A DNA stretch of 64,000 nucleotides, taken from NCBI GenBank assembly GCA_956465555.1, contig OY101118.1, positions 558,001 to 622,000 of the forward strand, written 5' to 3'. Positions 20,169 to 34,475 of this stretch are shown piece after piece. The notes beneath the pieces were generated by a model. It worked only from the letters and a program-made list of their open reading frames with translations, did no database searches and was not told where the DNA came from. Position numbers and translations under genes: made by a program. Position 1 is the first letter of the stretch, and the number at the start of each line of letters is the position of its first letter. This DNA comes from Nitzschia sp. pyKryTriq1. Lineage: Eukaryota; Bacillariophyta; Bacillariophyceae; Bacillariales; Bacillariaceae.

Positions 20169-23100
20169 ATGAGCGAGGATCCTTCGGTGGCGCCGGAGAT
20201 ATCCAGCGTCGCTTCCATGACGCATTTGCCTCCCTCGCCCGATTTGAAGTCGAGTACTCCAGGAGTGCCGGTGATACCCGAGTTATCACTGGATGGCTCG
20301 ACTCCTCGACCGGTGGTACCCATTCGTCGGCTTCGATCTGTGGCGAAGTATCAAGCCTTTTTTCCACGCGCACTGGCTTGTTCGAGCATCCTGTCTTCCT
20401 ACGATGATCGAGGAGTTTCTTCCTCGTGGAAAGGCAACGATACGACGCCGTCGTGTCTAGGGGCTATAGCGGGGCCACAGGGAGTAGCGCTATTTCGATT
20501 GTCGTCTCCACATGTACCCCTCTTGATTTTGAGCCACGCCACAAACGTAGCGTCTCTGAATTCGATCGCTTCTTTGGCCTTTGAGCCCAAGGATACGTCC
20601 AAGGCTGTCACCAATTCTTTGTACTTGGCAGCGACACGAGGTTCGGGTGTATTAATATGGGATGCCAGTGGACATAGTCCCAATCCATTAGTGGGAAGAG
20701 TCGGCATGGATCAAGCCCTTGCTTCAGGCGTAGAGCTGGCAGACGCGCGTCTTACCAGCATGTGTTGGAAGGTGTCCACGTTGTCAACTTCTCCTCTCTT
20801 GGCCACGACCTCGGCCTCTACCATTTGTCTCTGGGATTTTCGTACACCCTATTTCAAGCCTACCGCTCAATTCAGCACGACCCGCAAAACGACAGGTCCT
20901 CCCACGACGGCCATGGCTCCCTTGGTACAAGTCGCCTGCGCGAATGGGGACTCGGAAGAAATTGCCACCATCGACTCCGCGGGGATCGTGCAAATCTACG
21001 ATGTTCGAAAGAATGATCGTCTGCGTGGTGGTAGCCCACTCTCGACATTTGCCGCACATGAAACAGCAGGAGTCGGAATTTCGTATTTCGGAACCAAATC
21101 ATCCTCCCCCGACGAGGATGGTGGATCCCATTCCCGGTGGTTGACGTGGGGTCTGGATGAACCAATGTCCTCGGCAGTAGTCAAGATTTGGTCCAAACGC
21201 CACTCACCCACGACCGCTCCCACGAGTACTAGCACGAGCCCCAGCAAAGATGACGATTTTACTGCCAGTCTTCGTCCTCCGAGGCCTGGAATGGGTTCTT
21301 CGAATCAAGAGTATCTTCTGACCGCTCAATGTGTGCGATCCAATCTCGCATGTGCGCGGGTTTGCATTTCACCGGTGAAAGACAAATTTCTAGCAGTGGG
21401 TCACTTGACTTCGACAGCGGCAGGTGATACCTCGACACCTGGCCTGGTCAACGGCTGGTGGGCCGAACTCTATTCTCTGAGTGACGAGACGGACGACACT
21501 GCCGATCCAGACAACTCGTTGAGTATTCGATCGTTTGGTTTGGAAAAGGTAGCTGGATTCCAAGGTGGTGATGCTACCAATGCAGTCGATAAAAAGACGT
21601 TGTTGTCAGTCTTGGGGAGTCGCACCGAATTGGGGGGTCTTCAAGCGGCCGAGCTATCCCTTGCCAGCACTGTACGCGACAAAGGAGGAGAGGACAGCAA
21701 CGACGAAGATTCTGAGCTTTTGTTGTGTTGTTTGAGCGATACTGGGGTTCTTTCAACTCATGTAAGTTGGTCGAGGAATTAATACCAATGTTGCGAACAA
21801 CTTTTGGAAACTTATCAATTGTCATTTTTTGTTGGCAGGCCATTCCGGAGGCTTTGCCAAAAGCTGCCTTGAGTCGGGCCAGTGATTTCACAGCCATCAT
21901 CTCGTCACCCAAAAGAAGTATGGCGCTACGCAACAATTTGATTCGAACAGCATTTCCCCCAAGCAATCAGGCACGCGTATACCCTGAGGATCGTGAGGGC
22001 GCCTCCTTGGTGGATGCGGCGGCAAATTTCTATGGCGTTTCACGGGCGGGTGTTGATTCATCGTTGCTTGATCGAGTGGGAGAACGGCGCTTGACAATGG
22101 ACCCTCCTTCTTCGTCGCCGAATATCAACGAGAAGGATGATTTAATTGGACCACCGAATCGCCGAAGTGGTCCCGAGGGCGGCCTCATGCCCTTTGACAT
22201 GGAGGTGCCTGTAGCCTATGGATCTGTGACGGCTGGGACTGGGTCGGATATTCAAATCGGAATGACTAAATTAACCACGGGAGCAAATGTGTCGACGACG
22301 AGTATGGGAGGTGTCGTGGAAGAGGGTGAAACGGCATCTTCTGATCCAATAATGCAGAAGAAGTCAATTATGGAAACCATTGAAACAGAACGAGTGCCAT
22401 GTCCCCGCCTGTGTGGGGCTGTCTTCGGAAAGGGCAATGGCGGTTTGGTCGCCTTTCATAATGGAGAAGTCAAGAAGATGTGGAACTGGTATCAAAGAAC
22501 AGACAACATTCGCCTTTCGACCTATCCTTCCGGTAAAATGGGTCAAGGTACGTCGGAGCAAGAGAGCATGCGACGGCACAATGCCACAGGATCTGGCTCG
22601 ACACACCCGTTATCCACGCAGGATGGTTCGCCATCCAAAACCAAGACATATTCCAAAGCGGGACCAAGGACACTTAAAGAGCTAATGAACATGATGGCTG
22701 CGGCAAAGGAGGTACGTAGGTTGATTGTGAGCATGGTTACGAATGGTGTTTTTTTCTGGCTAGTTCCTTCTCACACCTTGACGACAGGCACAATGGGGCG
22801 AAGAAGTCGCATCTGAAGGTTCGGCTTCCGATGACATCCTGAGTGTTGGAGATAATTTCTTTGAAGATGAGAGTCTGGGCTCAAATAGCTCTGACGACGA
22901 TGACGATGATGGGGGCGCTGAAACCCCTCCTACCGGAGATGAGATGTACAAACGATACTTTGGTGGGCAACCATGGAAAAGTGAAGCCGCCGACAGTCCA
23001 GGTAACAAGTCACCGTCAGCGTCACCTCAACCACCACCTTCACCGTCGTCGCCTACTAGTAGAATTAAAAAGATTCAACCATTCCATGGTCCTTCATCGG

Positions 23101-24789
23101 ACATGTTGGCGCCCGTGGTCAATTTGACGCGAAAGTTCGATCTTGCAATGCTGGGCTATCAGCGAGTCGAGCTTGCTGAGGGGTGGGAGCTTGGTCCATG
23201 GGATGTTGTCGAGCCAACCGAGCTGTTTGAAGGATATCCCTTGACTATCGACTTGGAAGAGAGCAAAACGGAGTCATCTGGAGCAACCGAGGCTCAAAAA
23301 GGTATGTCTGGTATTGAACATTGTTTCTTTTTCTCGTCCGATTTGAAAGAACGTCCCGGTCTCATTCCATCATTTTGTTTGATTTAGGACTTCCGCACTA
23401 TCGTTACTTACTCAATTCACCGAACGGGATGGCTGCGCTGCCAGTACCAAGCCATTTCCCTACCATAAATCGTACAAGATCGGATGGGAACCTGGAAAAG
23501 AAATACAGACGAAGTTACGATGCGAACACAACGATGTCGCGGCGACCAAATGAATCCTTCAAAAATATGATGAACCGAGGTGGCGAGAGTAGCGTCAGAC
23601 CCAATATGGAAGAATCGATGAAATTCTTCAAGAAACTTTTCACGCAACCGCAGGAAGGAGGAGCGGCGGGTTTCTCGACCGCTCTTTCTCCGCCTGATCG
23701 TCCCCGCCATTGTAAGTTGAACCTACGTGATTCAATTGAGGATGCAGTCGTCGCTACTGGTACTCCGTTATCTCACATTTTGCCTTCTTAGTATTTACGA
23801 GTCATCTGCCCAAAGATGATCGTCAGAGCTCGACACGGAATATCTTCCCGAATGAGTTCTCTGAGTCGGGGCAAGATCGCCGTTCAATTGTGAAATTGGG
23901 TGTGTACACACTTCGTTTGCCCCAAATGGATGAAGAGAGCGAGAAGAGGAAAAGTCTCGACGAGATCAAGCGTATTTGCTTGCACAATGCCGCCATTTGT
24001 GAAGATATTGAAGATAAGGAAAAGGAAGGTGTTTGGAATCTACTGGCACAAACGGTGGACCGTCAATTGGACGAAGGAGGAAAACAGTCTTTCAATGGAT
24101 GGGGAGGTAATGGTGGTGGGGCATTGGGTGTTGAACTAGTGGGAAATTTGCTGAGATACTACGAGGCTCGTGGCGATTGTCAGATGCTAGCAACAATGGT
24201 CTGCGTTTTAAGTGGTGGACGTCGATCGGCTCTGAGGAAACAGGCTCAGATGTCTGGCAGCGAGGATCGCCCCTATCTATTGCCGCTGGATCAAGACGAG
24301 AAATACGACATGTATATTCGCAAGTATGCGGACCTTTTATACGAATGGGGTCTCTTGAGTTTGCGGGCTGAATTGAACAAGCACTTGGTGCGGGTGCCAG
24401 CGGCCAACATGAATAACGACCCTACTACACCTGTTGCATCGGGCCAGCAAATGATGGGAACACAGCAAAGTTTGGACGGCCGTCTCCCTGGTATCGCAGT
24501 AGCTTTCCAATGTCCAAAATGCGGCCGCGACACAGAGTTCAATACCAACGTCTGTCGCAACTGTCGAGACTACGCCTTTCGGTGCAGCATTTGTGACAAC
24601 GCTGTCCTCGGCTTGTTCACTGTTTGCGACTACTGTAACCATGGTGGACACGTGGAACACATGACATCTTGGTTTGCGAAGAATGTGGAATGTCCGACCG
24701 GTTGTGGTTGTGCCTGTATGTTTTCGCCTCACATCGCGGGTGTCAAAGACGTTTCTGTGGCAGAAAGCGACACTCTTCAGGATGTGTAG
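20169..24789 (+). CDS. WDR59: WDR59/SEA3-like GATOR2 subunit
   Basis: Model: join(20169..21761, 21839..22711, 22788..23301, 23388..23711, 23792..24789), 1433 residues. All four introns are 76-86 bp with GTAAGT, GTACGT or GTATGT donors and AG acceptors, and all joins keep the frame. The first 500 residues contain WD40-like blades (SGVLIWDASG, STICLWDFRTPY, GIVQIYDVRKND, SAVVKIWSK). The middle is acidic and Ser/Pro-rich. The C-terminus is the zinc RING-like module of WDR59: paired CxxC motifs (CPKCG, CRNC, CSIC, CDYC), then HGGHVEHM and CPTGCGCAC. In other eukaryotes this protein sits in GATOR2/SEACAT at the lysosome or vacuole and relays amino-acid supply to TORC1. That role here is inferred from family. 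It is convergent with NudC, 50 bp away. Confidence 0.88.
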
Positions 24790-24839
24790 GTTCGCAAAAA
24801 TTCCGTAATCTCATTCGTAGCTGATCTGATCTACTACTA

Positions 24840-25934
24840 CTAGGTTATTTTGACGTTTGAGAAGTCCAGTTCTGGATGCTCTTTCTGGAACCTTTGTAGG
24901 ACATCGAGCTTTTGCTGTTCGTCACTGCTCGGTAGACCCAAAGCCTTTTGTCGCTGGTCAAACATCATTTTTTCTACGGTTTTGCGCGTCTCCCCATCCA
25001 AATCTCCTAGAGATGAATTTTCAGGCTGAATTGTCTTGACGTCAATGGTTGGATCTCCCTGCACAACGCAATCCCACCACTCCATCTGATTCGATTTTTG
25101 GAGATTGACGACTAACCGATTGCCGTCTTCGACTGTCCAAAAGGAGTCATCAACAATTATCGGTTTACACAACGCGGCCTCTTCAATGATCATCTCTTTT
25201 GCGCCCCGCAAACCCACCTTGAGCTTTTTCTTCGCAATGACAACGTTTAAATCGCGACCACGTGTGTTATCAGGAACGGGAATATTGACTGTGACTTCTG
25301 CTAGCGTTTGCGTCCAAACATACTTCCCAGGAACTGTTCCTCCGTTTCCCACAGGAGGAGCTTTCTTGGCAGTATCGTCATCCATGTCATCATCCTCATT
25401 ACTTGGTTTTGCCGGTTCGGCGGTTTCATTTTTACTTTTTGGTGGTTCCTCCGCCTTTATCGGCTGGGCGTCACTGGAAGCAGAGGGAACATGAGGAGGT
25501 GATGGATCTTCTACGACTGGGGTTGTTTGCTCAGAGACATCAAAGCCGCCGTCGTTTCCCATTTCAATGACATCTTCTGCTGCTTCTTTTTTGGTAGGCT
25601 CCGACTTGGCTTTCTTGGGAGATGTTGTACTGGAAGGAGGAGCCACTGTCGGCTTGGCTTTCTTATCCGACGAACTTTTGCCGGATTGTTCCGCTAAATA
25701 TCGTTTGACATGTCGTTCCATGACTTGTTGGACCTTCTCCATGGCCAGTTCGGTTCCATCCGTACCGGCAGCAGCAGCCCCAGGAGGACCCGCGAAAAAG
25801 TCCGTTTTGCGCCGCAAGAAGCCAAAGACCGTGTCCAAAAGTGGATCAATTCCACGTGCCTGTTGCGCCACATTCATGTAGAGGCCATCGAAGCGATCGT
25901 CGTCTTCAAAGGGATGAGAGGAACTACTAGACAT
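24840..25934 (-). CDS. NUDC: NudC family co-chaperone
   Basis: A 364-residue single-exon gene. The N-terminal part has the NudC helical region (FDGLYMNVAQQARGIDPLLD, then a predicted helix to residue 85). A long Lys-, Glu- and Pro-rich linker follows to about residue 200. The CS domain (about 205-300) starts YVWTQTLAEVTVNIPVP and contains the family block VEDGNRLVVNLQK and WWDCVVQGDP. The C-terminus MMFDQRQKALGLPSSDEQQK and LDFSNVKI matches animal and plant NudC. NudC proteins bind Hsp90 and stabilise dynein-linked and WD40 partners. Its convergence with a WD40 gene may be chance. Confidence 0.92.
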   Translation of the reverse strand: MSSSSSHPFEDDDRFDGLYMNVAQQARGIDPLLDTVFGFLRRKTDFFAGPPGAAAAGTDGTELAMEKVQQVMERHVKRYLAEQSGKSSSDKKAKPTVAPPSSTTSPKKAKSEPTKKEAAEDVIEMGNDGGFDVSEQTTPVVEDPSPPHVPSASSDAQPIKAEEPPKSKNETAEPAKPSNEDDDMDDDTAKKAPPVGNGGTVPGKYVWTQTLAEVTVNIPVPDNTRGRDLNVVIAKKKLKVGLRGAKEMIIEEAALCKPIIVDDSFWTVEDGNRLVVNLQKSNQMEWWDCVVQGDPTIDVKTIQPENSSLGDLDGETRKTVEKMMFDQRQKALGLPSSDEQQKLDVLQRFQKEHPELDFSNVKIT

Positions 25935-27589
25935 GGTGATTGATTGGTTGATTGATTGGTTGGTTGGTTGATGGTTTGAAATATATTTTATGCAAACAAT
26001 CGAATAGGCTTTACAGTTCGTCTACTATACCGGTAGAGACTACCTACTACTAGTTTGTTGAAAATAATGGATGGCTGTATGCTCGGTATGCTGCTGCATG
26101 CCTGCAGATAACTGATCTCATCTCATAATCGTGGTCGCTCTCGCGTTATTTTGCTCTGAGAGGGCCACGGATACAAAGAATAGGGATGTAACAAACAAAT
26201 AATTATGATACAAGCATTATCGGCGCACACATGCGCACTACCGGATGGCGCACAGGCCTGGAATCCGGAATCACTACTTCACTAAACAAACTGTCCCCTC
26301 AAATTGATATCGGATTGATTCGAATCGATTTGCAACTTCCAACTTGGATGTAGTACCTACCCGGCGGCAGGACGTACTGTACGCTCCAGGATCTGATCAA
26401 GATATCCAACCCCCATCCAGGAGACGGAAGTGAGAGCTATGAAACAATAGTCTACTGTAGTACTGTCAATATATGTCGTCACCGTCGTTGTGGTCATCGT
26501 GGTGGTCGTCGTCAAAACAGAATGATACGATGCTTCCGCTTAATAAACTCCTCTGGTACTATTACTAGTCTACTACTGTCAAACGACAACAGCAAAGTTG
26601 GACTATTGACGCCGATCCCATAAATTCATTTGACAAAAGTTCTACAAGGCTTCAGTTCTTAAGGCATTCGATCGAGCCTTTCGTTAACTGGCATCTAAGT
26701 TTTTCTTTTCCCACCCACCCAGCACCACCACCCGGGTTTTGAAACAGCTCTCTTTCTCGAGTCTCTTGGAGGGTCTTTGCTTTGGATCTCTTGGAACAGA
26801 GTCTTTCGACTGCTACAAGGAGAAAGAGCTCTCGCGGATGTGATTCGTTGCCTTCTCGGCACATGGCCGGTCCGGAATGATCACTCGGTATCCGAGAGAG
26901 TCGGTTTTGGTTTTTTGGAGAAGCGAATCAGGAATCCGGAATCTCCAAAGTTGGATCCGTGCCTGCTTTCGTCTTTCATCATCCTTGACTAGGATTGCTC
27001 GCTCTGCTCGGGGTTGGGATGGCGGCATCCCCCCATTATCGGTTGGTGTCCTGTTGGATGGACACTATTGGCTCTTTTGGGTACAACTTTGGTTGAAAAC
27101 TGTTTTCGTACTTTTCAGGGTACCACTCCTTCGGCGTTACTACCAGGCGACGGTGTAACTGTGATGTGATGATGTACCCGGTAGTTGTGGTGGTACGGTA
27201 TCATACTAGTCTATCATTATTTATTGAGGGTCTGGGAAACCCGAACTCCGAGAGATCTTGGCATCGTCTTCCTGCAAAAATAAAAGTCCGTGTTTTCGGA
27301 AGAATTCACATTTAAGCACAAAAGCATACGGCCGGAAGTTCACTACCTGGTACTGTTCGTCGTGAGAAGGCAGGGTTCGGAGAAGAACCTTGAACCAAAT
27401 GTCTATAGCCCTTTCCAGCTTGGAGCCAGCTGCTGCTGCGCCGATGACAAAAATCATTCATTATTCGTTGAATTCTCCAAAACAATCTCAGGCTGGGCCA
27501 GCTCTACTAGCTAGAGAATAGAGAGGGTGTTCTGATCCAAATTCTCCGGTCGGCGTTCGGCTTACTATAATACCGAAGAGGTCCAACGA
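25935..27589. other. Long intergenic region
   Basis: The stretch starts with GATTGATTGGTTGATTGATTGG repeats just upstream of NudC, has one TACCGGTA near 26028, a GTCGTC/GTGGTC-rich tract near 26480-26510, and AGTCTACTACTG motifs. Apart from a weak candidate gene at 27221-27457, no ORF has supportable content. Confidence 0.5.
27221..27457 (-). CDS. Weak candidate small gene
   Basis: An open frame of 78 codons, or about 53 with a possible intron (donor CAG|GTAGTG near 27345, acceptor TTTTTGCAG near 27273). The frame stays open with or without the intron. The sequence begins MIFVIGAAAAGSKLERAID and matches nothing I know. There is no homology evidence; the only support is a plausible polypyrimidine-AG acceptor. 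It could be a non-coding transcript or nothing. Confidence 0.2.
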   Translation of the reverse strand: MIFVIGAAAAGSKLERAIDIWFKVLLRTLPSHDEQYQVVNFRPYAFVLKCEFFRKHGLLFLQEDDAKISRSSGFPDPQ

Positions 27590-28537
27590 ATGATGATTTT
27601 CACTACTAGTAGTAGTATCCGATCACAACTGCAGCTCACAAAATCAAAAAACAAGATGAACATTGAACCATTCACAATAAAACGCTATCAGCGAGACCAT
27701 CATGGTATTGGGACTAGCTCTTGGTCTCCGACGCCAATCGGTCCGAAGGTTGACGTCGTGGACGTTGTCTCAGCAAACTCTCTCTTCCTTGGCTTGGACC
27801 AGGCATCCACGAATTTCCTCAAGGAAACCTTTTCGGTCCTCAAGTCTCAGCTTTCTTTGAACTCCAGCGATGGCAAAATCTATGAGGACCTTTTTGATCT
27901 CGGTGGATCAAATATTTTGGATAGAAGTCCCAATGCCATGCTATCAGACAAAATGTCAGTGGTGTCTTCGGACTTTCACCTGCGAGACAACCACTCCTCG
28001 AGCCCATCCAGTTCAGTGTGTACGACTTCCGATACAGGCACCTCCTCTTCAAAGGGCTGCCACTGGACCGAAAAATTCAACGAGCTAGTAGACTTCCACA
28101 AACGATTCGGTCATTGCTTAGTTCCCAACAACTGGGCTGAGAACGTCAAGCTATCACAGTGGGTCAAGAGGCAGCGGCATCAACATAAGCTCAAGAAAGA
28201 AGGCACGAACTCATCGTTGTCAGACGATAAGATCACAGCCCTCGATAATCTCGGTTTTACATGGAGCGTCCAAGAAGATACTTGGGAAGATAGGTTCAAG
28301 GAGCTTCAGGCCTACAGGCGTATCCATGGTCACACGAATGTTCCCAAGAACTGCAAGAAGCACCCTCAACTAAGTGTTTGGGTCAAGTACCAAAGAAGAC
28401 ACTGGAGACTTTTCTTGGCAGGAGAACGATCATCCATGACTGAGGAACGGTTCGGCAAGCTCACAAGTCTTGGATTCCAATGGAACCCGCGGAAGAAGAA
28501 GAGCAAGGTGGCTTCTTCTTATGAAACTCTCTCATGA
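27590..28537 (+). CDS. Helicase-associated (HA) domain protein
   Basis: A 315-residue protein; the ATG at 27656 is an alternative start giving 293 residues. Two tandem helicase-associated domains occupy about residues 160-300. Both have the W...F..L..Y/F...GH..VP layout: the first includes WTEKFNELVDFHKRFGHCLV and LSQWVKRQR, the second WEDRFKELQAYRRIHGHTNV and LSVWVKYQRRH, each ending in LGF-x-W. No helicase core is present. Stand-alone HA-domain proteins are strongly expanded in diatoms and are assumed to bind nucleic acid. The N-terminal half is polar and unstructured. Its target is unknown. Confidence 0.85.
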   Translation: MMIFTTSSSIRSQLQLTKSKNKMNIEPFTIKRYQRDHHGIGTSSWSPTPIGPKVDVVDVVSANSLFLGLDQASTNFLKETFSVLKSQLSLNSSDGKIYEDLFDLGGSNILDRSPNAMLSDKMSVVSSDFHLRDNHSSSPSSSVCTTSDTGTSSSKGCHWTEKFNELVDFHKRFGHCLVPNNWAENVKLSQWVKRQRHQHKLKKEGTNSSLSDDKITALDNLGFTWSVQEDTWEDRFKELQAYRRIHGHTNVPKNCKKHPQLSVWVKYQRRHWRLFLAGERSSMTEERFGKLTSLGFQWNPRKKKSKVASSYETLS

Positions 28538-28779
28538 CCTTTCCGGTGCCACAGGCGCTTTTCATACAGGAACCAACACAGAGTCGGGCGCTGGCTCTAG
28601 GGACTCTTTGACACGGTTTGGCCCTTGTAGACGGAAGAACTTCCCACTTCACGTCAGTCCCACTCATATAGAATCATGTAACAACCCTTTGTCCATCATC
28701 GATGCAAAGCTAAACGATTCCAAGCATGTTAAAAACGACTATTAGTCATACAATGAAGTTATGGCATAGCTTATTACAA

Positions 28780-30988
<2,209 letters not shown>

Positions 30989-31618
30989 GCCGAATGCGAA
31001 AATGGGGGGTTCAGCACTCTGACAATCCAATCGACGCAATCTAAAGGCGAGATGCTAACTTTAGTGATTCTTTTTATTTAAAAAGGTAAGGGAGGCTTGT
31101 CCCCTCGACATGAAGGATCAAGCTTTTGTTCTTTCGGTTCGTTACGAGTAGACTAGTTGATGCGTGCGTGATGGGTCGAACGAAGAAAAATTGGATGGCT
31201 CGCATCTCGGCCATCGGGTGCAGCATCGCGGGCGGCAATATCATCGGCGTGTGCGTCAGAATTGAGTCCGAGTAGTCGAACAATCGCACAACAACGTTCG
31301 GTCCACGAATAAGGCGGGTGCCACATGCCACATGGAGGCGCTTCGTCATCACGCACAAACGACCGAACAAAACGTCGGAACGAAGGATCATCGCCTCGAG
31401 ACATCCATCTCTCGACATCCAGCATCGAGCAACCATTGCAAACGAAAACTGCCCATACCGGTATATACACGTTAGAGAAAAGCTTTCATCGACGGCTCAG
31501 CACTTTCAATCTTTGTGGTGCATTGAATACTGCCTCTCCGTTGTATACCGACGTCGACAGTAGCAAGAAACCTTCTTAGCAACAACTCCACCGACAACAC
31601 CCTACACGTACTACTAAA
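30989..31618. other. Divergent promoter region
   Basis: Head-to-head region between the lysyl-tRNA synthetase and the J-protein gene. It contains one TACCGGTA near 31457. The overlapping short ORFs on both strands have no support. Confidence 0.5.
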
Positions 31619-33093
31619 ATGAGCGACCAACAAGCTGCAGACGATGACTTTTCCGGTCTCGGGGGTTTCTTTTTCTACGTTTTCATTGTGCACCCATGCA
31701 CTGCGTGGATTTTGCGTCCTGGGCGTTTCGAGCGAAAGAAAAGCATCATGTATGCTATTGGATTCTTGGCTCTACTTGCTGCCATCAAGACTGGTGAGTA
31801 GCCTACAGGGGTTGGACAGAAAATCTCGCCATGTTTGCCTTGAATTTTGCACGAGACTGCCGCAAGGTATTGGATATGCTGCCCAGTGGGAGAGGAATTA
31901 GCTAGCGCTCGTCGGCATGTCGGAATCATCGATGCTAGACATCGTCCATTATTGGTCACCATTGTTGCCGACTTTTCTCGACTGGTCGTGGATGGAGCAT
32001 TACACGTGGCGGATTTTCTCGTTGAAGTTCTACTATGGCCGTCCGTCCATGTCACGTAGGCATGCACCCAAACGCCCTCATTTTTTTGCGACTCGAAAAA
32101 GTCAGCATCTATGATACCATCTTGTCTCACTAATAACTTTTGCTCTCTTGCACTATTTCCTTCCCTCGATTTATGAATTAATCATTACCATTGTGATCAG
32201 GTTTGGAAATTCAGGAGCGAGGCCCAAACCATTACTCTTTGCTAGGGGTCACTCGCGAATCTAGCCCCTTGGACATCAAACGGGCTTACAAGAAACTCAG
32301 CCTTCAGCTCCACCCCGATAAAAATCCCAGCCCCGACGCTTCCGATCAGTTTGACCGGGTGAAGCAAGCGTACGATGTTTTGATGGATTTGGAATTTCGT
32401 GAAGTATACAACAAATTTGGAAAGGAAGGTATTGCTGCCAACAAGCGTTTCAACGAGAACCAGTTCTTGATGGAAGTGGCGGTATTTTACGTGTCGTGGG
32501 CAGTGATGGCTTTCTTGCTTACCATGGGGAAGAAAAGTGGCAACGCAAGAGAATGGGTCTTTACCGGGTTGATTGTCATGGCAGTAGTTGAAGTGGTGGT
32601 CATGACTTCTCAAACGAATCCAATTCCATCTTGGATGTTCCCGACTTTGACGGAAGCCGACTTGGTGAGGATATTGCACTCCCTATTTCCGGCCTTTATG
32701 AATGGTTGCCGTTCCATGGGCTCCTATCTCTATGTCGATTTGGACGCCCAGTTGCGCCAGTTGTTGTTGGCGCTCCAAGAACAAAACAAGGATGTGTTGA
32801 TGGTCCTTCGTGACGTGCAGATCGGTGTTCAGACGATCCAAGCGACCGGTGGGGGAGGTGGCGGTCCTCGTTTGACATCAACTGCGGACTTGCCTGTGTC
32901 AACAGACGGATCAGTGGGCGCAGCGAGACCGACCCCAACGGGCAAAATCCGGGAACTGCAAGGTCGACTACAACATTCCAACGCTAACGTTGCTCAAGCG
33001 GTGCAGTCGTTGAAGACGGAACAGCAATCTTCCAATCTGGGCTTCTATGGCATGATTCTCGGGTACATCGTCATATCGTATCTTTTTAGCTAA
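31619..33093 (+). CDS. Membrane-anchored J-domain protein
   Basis: Model: join(31619..31793, 32201..33093), 355 residues. The donor is G|GTGAGT and the acceptor GATCAG|GT. Exon 1 has two hydrophobic segments, FFFYVFIVHPCTAWIL and a second at about 43-56. Exon 2 opens with a J domain, HYSLLGVTRE, with the HPD tripeptide in LQLHPDKNPS, then a further hydrophobic pair (about 145-190) and a C-terminal hydrophobic tail. The layout recalls Sec63-type ER proteins, in which transmembrane segments precede the J domain, but the protein is shorter and I do not assign it to Sec63. It should recruit Hsp70 to a membrane, likely the ER. The 407-bp intron is far longer than others nearby and may hide a small exon (an open frame lies at 31917-32114). 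Confidence 0.8.
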
Positions 33094-33291
33094 GCTATCG
33101 GTTGATTTGTTACCTCCACAGAGGTGGCTTACAATTGAGTCTAGCAGCTATGATAAGATTCCGTTCTTGCTGACGGTCTCTTCCTTCATCAAGACGGTAG
33201 GACTGGTCAGCACAATATGGTGGCGATTGGACAGTTTACAAAATGTAATCTTTTCTTTATATACTAGCAAGTACAAGTTTCTCCTACATCT

Positions 33292-33789
33292 TTATTTCGC
33301 CTTCTTCATTTGTTCACCGATGTATTCCATCATTTGCTTTTGTGCTTGCGCTCGGCCAACGCGAGCTTCGTCACCGGACTTTTTAAGAGCAGCGATAAGC
33401 TCCTTGGAGAGTCCTTCTTGACCCAAAGCTTTTCCAGCCTCAGTGATCTTGATCTCAAAGGATTTGGCAGGGTTATTGAGGTCTCGTACTACTTGGACGG
33501 TATCGGCTTTGCCCCCGCTCACCATTGTTTTGTCGAGACTTTCCGTGAGCCTGACTCTAGCATTCATGGCCAGTGTGTATTCCTCCAGAGACATTCCCAT
33601 AGCCTTCGCGGTTTGTTCCATTTGTGCAGCTTCTTCTGCATTATCCTCCTTGGGGGCACCGGCACCAGCTCCTCCGAACATGCCCAACGTTGTTTGGGGT
33701 CTGATGCTTGCAACAGCGGGGGAAACATTAAAAGCAGCAGCTTGCTGGGAAAAGAGTAGGAAGCATCCAGCGACAATAGAGATCTTCAT
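33292..33789 (-). CDS. Plastid-targeted YbaB/EbfC-like protein
   Basis: A 165-residue protein. Residues 1-19 form a signal peptide cleaved at QQAAA|FNV, followed by a short transit region. The mature part begins near MFGGAGAGAP, runs through an Ala/Glu/Met helix, then a segment SGGKADTVQVVRDLNNP followed by helical repeats ending EYIGEQMKKAK. Size, Gly-rich start and helix-strand-helix order resemble the nucleoid-associated YbaB/EbfC family, known in plant plastids as STIC2. The match is by pattern only and moderate. An alternative is an unrelated small stromal coiled-coil protein. The plastid targeting is better supported than the family. Confidence 0.6.
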   Translation of the reverse strand: MKISIVAGCFLLFSQQAAAFNVSPAVASIRPQTTLGMFGGAGAGAPKEDNAEEAAQMEQTAKAMGMSLEEYTLAMNARVRLTESLDKTMVSGGKADTVQVVRDLNNPAKSFEIKITEAGKALGQEGLSKELIAALKKSGDEARVGRAQAQKQMMEYIGEQMKKAK

Positions 33790-34475
33790 GGTGGGATCTT
33801 ATTTATTTATCGTTTGGAATATAGTAGACTAGGTCAATGGCGTTGCTTTAGAGACAAAGGGCAAGTCGGGTATGAGATGTTGTTGATGATCACCATTTCC
33901 AGAAGCAACCCATCTCCAACAACATCATCATCAAGATCTTCATGATGTTGCATCAATCCACAAAACCTTCCAGCTTCCAGGTGTCACTTTTCACTTTTTT
34001 CGTAGAGCTTCCAACGCACACATACTGTAACGTACTGTACCTGTACACAGTACCGGTACTGTACCGTACCGAACCGTGTAAAGTCAGTATACCAGTGCTG
34101 GACGACGGACTGACTGACTCTCCTCGCATGCGTCAGATTACTCCCTTCAACATCGAATTCTAAGATTCCTGATTCCTTCCTGAATTTCGATGATGCGCTT
34201 TCTTCTTTCGCACAACACCCTCCGTCCGCGCCGTCCCTTCGCCACAAAAACGCGCCGGCCGTCTTCGATCTCCATTCTCACAGTCATCACTCGATTTTGC
34301 GCGCGGGCGAGGAGCAGTATCGGTTTCGAGATTGATTGCGAGATGGACTGCAAAAAATCAAGCACTTACCACTTGATTTTCACTTCTCCATCATCACCAC
34401 TCTGTAGTCTACGGTAGACTATAGTCTACCCCTGCTGGTCGATCATTCCTTCAGATTGCATCACAAGCAGGGCGC
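33790..34475. other. Divergent intergenic region
   Basis: Between the YbaB-like gene and the carrier gene. It holds a cluster of overlapping palindromes made of GTAC and TACCGGTA near 34025-34075. No gene is supported. Confidence 0.5.

Noticed and set aside
31675-32130. Minus-strand 151-codon ORF opposite the J-protein intron
   Set aside because: No recognisable content and it overlaps exon 1 of a clear gene.
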